This document shows, piece by piece, positions 1 through 5,093 of a stretch of 5,093 nucleotides of DNA (position 1 is its first letter; each line of letters opens with the position of its first letter). The notes below the pieces were generated by a model. The model ran no database searches. It worked only from the letters and a program-made list of their open reading frames with translations, and was not told the DNA's origin. This stretch comes from Flavobacteriales bacterium (GTDB taxonomy: Bacteria > Bacteroidota > Bacteroidia > Flavobacteriales_E > Vicingaceae). The DNA is taken from positions 1-5,093 of the forward strand of contig JAJCYN010000513.1 in assembly GCA_029262915.1 (NCBI GenBank), in the 5' to 3' direction. The position numbers were made by a program, and so were the translations under genes.

Positions 1-3000
1 ATTTAATGTAAATCTAATTTTTTCTCCGTAGTTCAATTGGTTTAAATCACTTGACATACCTATTGGAAAGTAAATTTCAAAAATTTCAGGAACAATATTT
101 ACTGCAATACCAAAATCGTAAGCAACATTAGAAACACCATCTATTTCATTCCCTTTAAAATCTCTATCCGAAAATCCTACTAGACCAAAATCTGCATAAA
201 CACTTACTCTCTTAGTAAATAAATTACTTTTTATATTAATGGTATTTAACCATTTGTTTGCAATTACAAATTGATCTTCACTTTCTGCAAAAGCAAGATT
301 TTTAAAACCTCCGTCTGTTACAGCAAATTGTTGGTTTAAAAACCCGTTAGTTGTATTTCTAGCTAAAAAGATTTGATCATATAAGTAATCGGAACTTTCC
401 CCACCACTTAAATTATAATTGAATTTATTATTAATTGCTTCGTCTTTATTGTACAAATATCGACCAATAAAAATTCTAATGTCTAAGCCTGTTTTATATT
501 TTTTATAAGCAAAATGATAATTAGCGGTTAAATCCAATTTAACAAAATTATCTGCTTGTTGAATAGCTGCTGTAACATTAAACGGATTAATAGGGTGTAA
601 GCTATTAATACCAATTGTGAAACGATTTACATAGAAATTTTCTACTTCTACATCAAAAACATTTTTTCCTTCATTATTTAAAAAATAATTGGCTTTTTCT
701 TCAAAAATATTAATGTTTTCTATATAAAAATAGAGAGAACTGTGTTGTCTTGCACGTTTTTTCTTAAATGTAAATTTAACAGAAGGAGTTATTTTATAAT
801 ACTCTAAAACTTCTTTTCCACTATTATTTTGTTGAGTGTCAAATCTTAGATAAGAAAAGGATGCAACGTTGCTACCAATTTCTATGTCTTGGAATAATGA
901 ACTTGGGGATATATGATAAAAAGCACTGGCATAGCCATTTATATTTTCTGAATTAAGAGCATACATTGGGGCAATTACGTATTCAAACTTTTTAAAAGGG
1001 ATGGTTGAGTTGTAAAAAGCCATTCCTAGCATCCCTTTGTCGTTCATATTCCAACCTGCAATTGGAGTAAAAAATAGTTGGGTTTTGTCAGGATTTTCAA
1101 TGCTTCCTAACCACTGAAGTCTCAATGGCTCTGTAGTTTTGAATGACCCCTTTGTTTTTAATGTATTGTTTTTACGTTTGACTTCTGGTATGTCTAGTTG
1201 GGCATCAATCCTATAGTTGTCAAATTCACCTTTTTTAAATACAACGAATTTTTTCTTACCAATTGGCTCGTACCATTGTGTAGTTACAATTTTACCATCT
1301 TTAACTCCTGAAATAGAAAACGGACCATGAATTTCTCCTTTATTTCTGATCTTTAATAAAATGTTATCAGCATTACTTGTGTCTTTTTTTGAACCAGCAA
1401 TTTTGTAATCAATTTTATTGGTGGTTTTGATTAATCCTTCAAAAAACCAACTTAAGTCTTTACCTGTTTCTTCTTCAAAAATCTTTTCTAAATCCTCTGG
1501 CTGAGGGTGCTTAAATTTCCACTCATTAAAATAACGGTGCATACATTTGTCATACAATTCTTCTCCTAAATAAGCCATTAAATAATCAAAAACGATGGCA
1601 GTTTTAGAATAAACGATTCCACCATAATTTAAAGATGTATAATTGGAAGAAAGCTCTTCTATTCGTTGGTCTTGGTTCCTTCTGGCATTAACTAGGTATA
1701 GCAATTCATAAGAAGTTTTGTGTTTATATTGAGTAATGTCGAACAGTTGTAAAGGTCCTTTTTCTATGGTTGCAGAATCTCCAATTAATTTTCTATTGGG
1801 ATATTTTTTTTCAATGTACCTATTTTCATTCATTGAGTTTAACCCTTCATCCATCCATGCATGATCACGTTCGTTAGAACCTAAAATACCGTAAAACCAG
1901 TTATGACCAACTTCATGCATAATAACTGTTTCTAATCCAAAATCATTACTGGATTCACCAATAACGGTTATGTTAGGATATTCCATTCCACCTCCGGCAC
2001 TTAATGCACCATCAACAGCAGTAACATGATTGTAGGGGTAATCACCATTCCAAAGGGAGTAATAATAAGTTGCATCGTTTAAGTACTGAATACTTTTTTT
2101 CCATAAACTTGCTTCGTTATTAGTAAACATTACCCATGTAGTCACCTTCTTTTTACTATACGGCAGTTCTACCTCTCCTTTTAAAACGTGGTATCGTTTA
2201 TCTGCAAACCAAGCAAAGTCATGTACATTTTCTTGATGATAGTGTAGTGTCTTTGTAGTGTCATTTGATGGAGGGAAAGACATATCACTATGGTCAAAAG
2301 AATCAATTGTAGCAGTTTTCTTAGTATTTTCGTTCAACCAATCCAACTCTTTTTCTCCATTTACTAAATCGCCTGTTGCACCAACTACATAATTTTTAGG
2401 GAGGGTTATATAAACATCAAAAGTTCCATACTCTGAGTAAAATTCTCCTTGATCTAAATAAGGCATTTGGTGCCAACCATCTTTATCATAAACTGCCGGT
2501 TTTGGATACCATTGTGTAATCTGATATGATTGTCCAATATGACCTAACCTAGAAAAAATGCCTTTGGGAATTTTAACATTAAAGGGGGTGGTTATTTCTA
2601 CCGTTTCTCCTGGTAGAAGTGGATCCAATAAAAAAACGGAACATATATCTTCATTATCTGGGGTAAAACTCCATTCTAAATTTTCATCACCAACTTTAAA
2701 TTCTAAACCATCAATATAACCAAGCATATCATCAGGAGCAAAATAAAGTTTTGTGTTATGATCTTCTAACTGCTGTTTACCTAATGCTGAGTTGTATTTT
2801 TTATAAGCATTTGGCCAAACGTGGAAATAAATAGAGTGGAGTGTTTTTATAGAATTATTGGTGTAAGTAACTTTTTCAAAAGCTACTAATTCGTGTTTTT
2901 CATCATCTAACTCTACATTAATACTGTAGTTTACTTGTTGTTGAAAATAAGGTTTTTCTTCTTGAGAAAATAAGAGGGAAGTAAAACTAATGAAAACGAA

Positions 3001-3018
3001 AAAAAGTAAAACTTTCAT
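1..3018 (-). CDS. M1-family zinc metallopeptidase (aminopeptidase-like) with C-terminal beta-barrel-like region; 3' end cut by window
   Basis: Secreted gluzincin peptidase predicted to cleave peptides, probably from the N-terminus, at the cell envelope. The frame is open from ATG at 3018 to base 1 (1006 codons, no stop), so the C-terminus is missing. Residues 1-18 form a Sec signal peptide ending LLFS before QEE. The N-terminal M1 beta domain contains QWYPKPAVYD (W170). The exopeptidase motif is GGGMEYP (342-348; Y replaces the N of classical GAMEN). Zinc ligands are H368 and H372 of HEVGH plus E391, in the expected HExxH-x18-E spacing, with E369 catalytic. Y470 in GGIVYSKTA is the likely transition-state Tyr. 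The catalytic part ends near 530 (SWFFEGLIK). Residues 533-635 look like a beta-rich linker. Residues from about 640 show repeated alternating, aromatic-rich strands ending IRFTLN, typical of an outer-membrane barrel. It lies 36 bases after udk. The M1 call is firm, the barrel is inferred, and substrate specificity is unknown. Confidence 0.93.
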   Translation of the reverse strand, partial: MKVLLFFVFISFTSLLFSQEEKPYFQQQVNYSINVELDDEKHELVAFEKVTYTNNSIKTLHSIYFHVWPNAYKKYNSALGKQQLEDHNTKLYFAPDDMLGYIDGLEFKVGDENLEWSFTPDNEDICSVFLLDPLLPGETVEITTPFNVKIPKGIFSRLGHIGQSYQITQWYPKPAVYDKDGWHQMPYLDQGEFYSEYGTFDVYITLPKNYVVGATGDLVNGEKELDWLNENTKKTATIDSFDHSDMSFPPSNDTTKTLHYHQENVHDFAWFADKRYHVLKGEVELPYSKKKVTTWVMFTNNEASLWKKSIQYLNDATYYYSLWNGDYPYNHVTAVDGALSAGGGMEYPNITVIGESSNDFGLETVIMHEVGHNWFYGILGSNERDHAWMDEGLNSMNENRYIEKKYPNRKLIGDSATIEKGPLQLFDITQYKHKTSYELLYLVNARRNQDQRIEELSSNYTSLNYGGIVYSKTAIVFDYLMAYLGEELYDKCMHRYFNEWKFKHPQPEDLEKIFEEETGKDLSWFFEGLIKTTNKIDYKIAGSKKDTSNADNILLKIRNKGEIHGPFSISGVKDGKIVTTQWYEPIGKKKFVVFKKGEFDNYRIDAQLDIPEVKRKNNTLKTKGSFKTTEPLRLQWLGSIENPDKTQLFFTPIAGWNMNDKGMLGMAFYNSTIPFKKFEYVIAPMYALNSENINGYASAFYHISPSSLFQDIEIGSNVASFSYLRFDTQQNNSGKEVLEYYKITPSVKFTFKKKRARQHSSLYFYIENINIFEEKANYFLNNEGKNVFDVEVENFYVNRFTIGINSLHPINPFNVTAAIQQADNFVKLDLTANYHFAYKKYKTGLDIRIFIGRYLYNKDEAINNKFNYNLSGGESSDYLYDQIFLARNTTNGFLNQQFAVTDGGFKNLAFAESEDQFVIANKWLNTINIKSNLFTKRVSVYADFGLVGFSDRDFKGNEIDGVSNVAYDFGIAVNIVPEIFEIYFPIGMSSDLNQLNYGEKIRFTLN

Positions 3019-3039
3019 TATTTTATTTTGATAGATAAG

Positions 3040-3065
3040 CAAATGTATGAAATATTATTTCCCAA
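3040..3065 (-). promoter_or_regulatory. Candidate Bacteroidota-type promoter for the M1 peptidase gene
   Basis: On the minus strand TACATTTG (3047 to 3040) matches the Bacteroidota -7 consensus TAnnTTTG exactly. A possible -33 element, ATTG (TTG at 3065-3063), lies upstream, but the 15-base spacer is shorter than the usual 17 or more. A start near 3035 would give a short leader of about 17 bases before the ATG at 3018. The site overlaps the last codons and stop of udk, so it would allow the peptidase to be transcribed apart from udk. In DNA this AT-rich the match could be chance. Confidence 0.3.
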
Positions 3066-3666
3066 TTTTTTCTTTAATCATTGAGACCAAAATATCTATT
3101 GCAACTTTATTTTCTCCTCCAACAGGAATAATCATATCAGCATATTTCATGGTAGTTTCAATAAATTGATTGTGCATTGGTTTTAGGGTTTTTTCGTAGC
3201 GATTAAGCACTTCATTAATGTCTCTGCCACGCTCAGTAATATCTCGTCTAATCCTTCTAATTAAACGTTCGTCAGCATCAGTATGGACAAATATTTTAAT
3301 GTCACAAAGTTTTCTTAATTCTTCGTTTGTAAAGACTAAAATTCCTTCAACTATTAAAATTTCTTTAGGATGTACAACTTTATAATCATCAGAACGAGAA
3401 TGGGTAATGTAAGAATAAATAGGTTGGTTAACCTCTTCTCCTTTTTTTAAGTTTTTGATATGCTCCAACAAAAGCTCAAAATCGATGGATTTTGGATGAT
3501 CGTAATTTATCTTTTTTCGTTCGTCAAATGTTAATTGAGAATTATCTTGGTAATAAGCATCTTGAGGTAAAATGGTAACGTTTTCATCAGGCAAACTGTG
3601 AGCTATTTTTGTGACAACAGTTGTTTTTCCTGAACCTGTTCCTCCCGCTATTCCGATAATTATCAT
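3055..3666 (-). CDS. udk: Uridine/cytidine kinase
   Basis: Cytoplasmic pyrimidine-salvage kinase that phosphorylates uridine and cytidine to UMP and CMP with ATP or GTP (EC 2.7.1.48). The 203 residues match the usual size of bacterial Udk. Walker A is GGTGSGKT at 8-15, directly after the first beta strand, which supports the ATG at 3666. QDAYY (35-39) supplies the likely catalytic base D36. NYDHP (54-58), PIYSY (82-86) and THSR (88-91) match the nucleoside-binding segments. ILIVEGIL (103-110) is the Walker B-like strand with E107. The Arg-rich lid RRIRRDITERGRD (137-149) follows the family pattern. The start lies 9 bases after the stop of the thioredoxin-like lipoprotein gene, so the two are probably co-transcribed. 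No Shine-Dalgarno sequence is visible. The gene is complete, and all key motifs are intact. It shares a nucleoside-salvage role with the purine phosphorylase two genes upstream. Confidence 0.97.
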   Translation of the reverse strand: MIIIGIAGGTGSGKTTVVTKIAHSLPDENVTILPQDAYYQDNSQLTFDERKKINYDHPKSIDFELLLEHIKNLKKGEEVNQPIYSYITHSRSDDYKVVHPKEILIVEGILVFTNEELRKLCDIKIFVHTDADERLIRRIRRDITERGRDINEVLNRYEKTLKPMHNQFIETTMKYADMIIPVGGENKVAIDILVSMIKEKIGK

Positions 3667-3675
3667 AGAATGATT

Positions 3676-4797
3676 TTAAAAGATGCTGGCTAGTTTTTTC
3701 TCTAATTCTTCTCCTCTTAGATTCTTCCCAAGAATAATTCCTTCCTTATCTACCAACAAGGTAAAAGGAATTCCTTCTATTCCAAAAACAGGGACAATTG
3801 AAGAACTCCAGCCTTTTAAATCACTAACATGGTTTTTCCATATTAAGCCATCTTTTTCTATAGCGTTCTCCCAGTCTTGTTTAGCATTTTGTTGTTGTGG
3901 CATTCCATCTAACGAAACACTCAGTACATCAAACCCTTTTTTATTATATTTATTATAAGCTTTTACCACATTTGGATTTTCTGCTCGGCATGGTCTGCAC
4001 CAAGATGCCCAAAAATCTATTAAAACTACTTTTCCTTTTAGAGAAGAGAGAGATACTGGTTTTCCTTCTACATCATTTAAAGTAAAATCTGGAGAAGGTT
4101 CACCTACATATAAGCTTACAAAGCTTTCTACTTTTTTATGAAAATCAATAAACCAAGGATCATTAGCTATTGTTTTGGCTAAAGCTTCATCTACCTTATC
4201 AAATAAGTCTGAATTAACTTTTTGGTCGAGTTGCTGAACAGCTGCTAAACTTACCAAAGAACCTGGATTTTCATTTATTAAACTAATAAATACATTATTC
4301 ATATCATTGATTGCACCAAATTTAGCTTGTTGCAGTTGAACAAACAGGTTTTGGTCTGTTGGATTAGCTTGATAGACCCTCCCAAGAGAATCTTGAGCGA
4401 ATGCATTTGTTTTATATGCTAAATTGAATTGCTTTAATTTGTTGGATTCATCAGATCCTTCAACTGTATAAGTGTCCATTAGGTTATTCCCATCACCATT
4501 AATAATTGGTTTCTCATCAACATTAAGAACGAGATTGATAAAATTCTGATTGTTTATTCTTAATCGGTAATAACCTAAGGTTTCAATTTTATATTCAAAA
4601 CTATAATTACCATTTTCATCAATTGTTGCCGTATCTTTAGTATAAAGTTGTTGAGGGGTTAAATAATCTAAGTATATTTTATCCCCTTCATTTAAGTTGG
4701 TAAGATTTCCAGAAACAGATGAATTAAAATGTGTATTTTCTTCTTTACAAGAAAAAAGTAAAATAATTAAGGTTGAAAATAAAATTATTTTTTTCAT
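3676..4797 (-). CDS. TlpA/ResA-like thioredoxin-fold lipoprotein with N-terminal DUF4369-like domain
   Basis: Envelope thiol-disulfide oxidoreductase, 373 residues. A type II signal peptide ends in the lipobox LFSC, so C17 is predicted to be lipidated after cleavage. Mature residues 2-4 are KEE, which resembles the lipoprotein surface-export signal of Bacteroidota. Residues about 28-115 are beta-rich and resemble DUF4369, commonly found in front of TlpA-type domains in this phylum. A mostly helical, Gln/Asn/Asp-rich middle part runs to about 230. The redoxin domain covers 232-373: GEPSPDFTL start, active site WCRPC (C267, C270), and the cis-Pro loop GIP (P344). C17, C267 and C270 are the only cysteines, so the redox centre is a single CxxC pair. 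Family members reduce disulfides in the periplasm, for example during cytochrome c maturation; the partner here is unknown. The gene follows the purine phosphorylase after 100 bases and precedes udk by 9. The family call is firm and the physiological role open. Confidence 0.93.
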   Translation of the reverse strand: MKKIILFSTLIILLFSCKEENTHFNSSVSGNLTNLNEGDKIYLDYLTPQQLYTKDTATIDENGNYSFEYKIETLGYYRLRINNQNFINLVLNVDEKPIINGDGNNLMDTYTVEGSDESNKLKQFNLAYKTNAFAQDSLGRVYQANPTDQNLFVQLQQAKFGAINDMNNVFISLINENPGSLVSLAAVQQLDQKVNSDLFDKVDEALAKTIANDPWFIDFHKKVESFVSLYVGEPSPDFTLNDVEGKPVSLSSLKGKVVLIDFWASWCRPCRAENPNVVKAYNKYNKKGFDVLSVSLDGMPQQQNAKQDWENAIEKDGLIWKNHVSDLKGWSSSIVPVFGIEGIPFTLLVDKEGIILGKNLRGEELEKKLASIF

Positions 4798-4854
4798 AGT
4801 TAAAAACTTAGTTGAGTCAGTAGTATAAGCTTTACTTTTAGTGGAAAAATTGAA

Positions 4855-4865
4855 TGTAAATTACA
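4855..4865. repeat. Short perfect palindrome upstream of the lipoprotein gene
   Basis: TGTAAATTACA is an inverted repeat with 5-base arms around a single central A. It lies 58-68 bases before the ATG at 4797, in the only sizeable non-coding gap of the window (4798-4897). It could be an operator for the lipoprotein-udk unit, but arms this short arise easily by chance in AT-rich DNA. The rest of the gap shows no exact TAnnTTTG promoter element and no GC-rich hairpin with a T-run that would end the upstream gene. Confidence 0.2.
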
Positions 4866-4897
4866 GTTTTGTATTTATCGTAAACACCCATTCGGTA

Positions 4898-5093
4898 TCA
4901 TTTTGAAACAGCTTCTGAAGCATATATTTGAGCTAATAATTCTTTGATTATTAATGTCATTTTTGGTTCAGCTGCTTTGGCTACTTCCTGTACTTCTTCA
5001 TGACTAATTTCTACTATTTTTCCATCTACTCCTAAATCAGTAATAATTGACATAGCCATACATGGTAAACTCATATGCTGTGCAACAATAACT
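4898..5093 (-). CDS. Purine nucleoside phosphorylase (trimeric PNP/MTAP family), C-terminal fragment
   Basis: Cytoplasmic purine-salvage enzyme that splits purine (deoxy)ribonucleosides with phosphate into free base and (deoxy)ribose 1-phosphate. Only the last 64 codons are present; the 5' end lies beyond the window, and the stop TGA is at 4900-4898. The fragment starts VIVAQHMSLP, equivalent to the EVIVARH segment that ends the phosphorylase core. MSIITDLG follows, equivalent to the SLITN strand of human PNP, and then SHEEV, whose His corresponds to human His257 near the nucleoside ribose. The closing amphipathic helix AAEPKMTLIIKELLAQI fits the family C-terminus. The base-recognition Asn (human N243) is Asp here (residue 19 of the fragment). 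The trimeric family also includes methylthioadenosine phosphorylases, so exact substrate preference cannot be settled from this piece. The gene points the same way as the rest of the window and ends 100 bases before the lipoprotein gene. Confidence 0.85.
   Translation of the reverse strand, partial: VIVAQHMSLPCMAMSIITDLGVDGKIVEISHEEVQEVAKAAEPKMTLIIKELLAQIYASEAVSK

Noticed and set aside
1..3018. Possibility that the long peptidase frame is two genes or carries a frameshift.
   Set aside because: Translation from 3018 to base 1 stays in one frame with no stop, catalytic motifs have correct spacing, and the C-terminal region remains protein-like throughout.
3683..4085. Two plus-strand open frames (3683-3958 and 3897-4085) opposite the lipoprotein gene.
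   Set aside because: Both are antisense to the well-supported redoxin domain, have low-complexity Leu/Ser/Phe-rich translations, and match no known family; they are shadows.
4803..4810. TAAGTTTT on the minus strand as a -7 promoter element for the lipoprotein gene.
   Set aside because: It differs from TAnnTTTG at the last base, has no TTG at the right distance, and would give an almost leaderless transcript.
4862..4889. Small inverted repeats (TACA/TGTA and TTTA/TAAA) after the phosphorylase stop as a terminator.
   Set aside because: The stems are only 4 AT-rich base pairs with no following T-run; they are too weak to call.
4847..4900. In-frame continuation after the TGA of the phosphorylase, including a 17-codon ORF starting MGVYDKYK.
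   Set aside because: The phosphorylase already ends with its expected C-terminal helix, the extension quickly becomes AT-rich and unlike protein, and nothing suggests stop-codon read-through.

Overview
The window is AT-rich (roughly one third G+C by eye) and looks like chromosomal DNA of a member of the Bacteroidota, probably a flavobacterium-like lineage. The reasons are lineage-typical proteins (a TlpA-type thioredoxin lipoprotein with an N-terminal DUF4369-like domain, and an M1 peptidase with a GGMEYP motif), signal peptides ending in LLFS followed by Q or C, A/T-rich start regions without clear Shine-Dalgarno sequences, and one match to the Bacteroidota -7 promoter element TAnnTTTG. The genus cannot be fixed from this sequence.

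Everything readable is on the minus strand, so transcription runs from high to low coordinates. In that order the genes are: the last 64 codons of a purine nucleoside phosphorylase (4898-5093, cut by the window edge); a 100-base gap; a TlpA/ResA-like thioredoxin-fold lipoprotein (3676-4797); a 9-base gap; uridine/cytidine kinase udk (3055-3666); a 36-base gap; and a very long M1-family zinc metallopeptidase (1-3018). The peptidase is open to base 1 and has at least 1006 residues. No RNA gene, mobile element, CRISPR array or convincing terminator is visible, and the plus strand holds only shadow ORFs.

The purine phosphorylase and uridine kinase are both nucleoside-salvage enzymes. The lipoprotein and the peptidase are envelope proteins. 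The lipoprotein-udk pair is tightly spaced and probably co-transcribed, and the peptidase may be read through from udk or started from a candidate promoter overlapping the end of udk. The functional mixture looks like an ordinary chromosomal gene cluster rather than a dedicated system.

The most interesting item is the peptidase. After a complete catalytic domain it carries some 350 extra residues that read like an outer-membrane beta-barrel, giving a signal peptide-enzyme-barrel layout like that of an autotransporter. Two smaller points are a possible surface-export signal directly after the lipid-anchored Cys of the thioredoxin protein, and an Asp at the purine-specificity position of the nucleoside phosphorylase.
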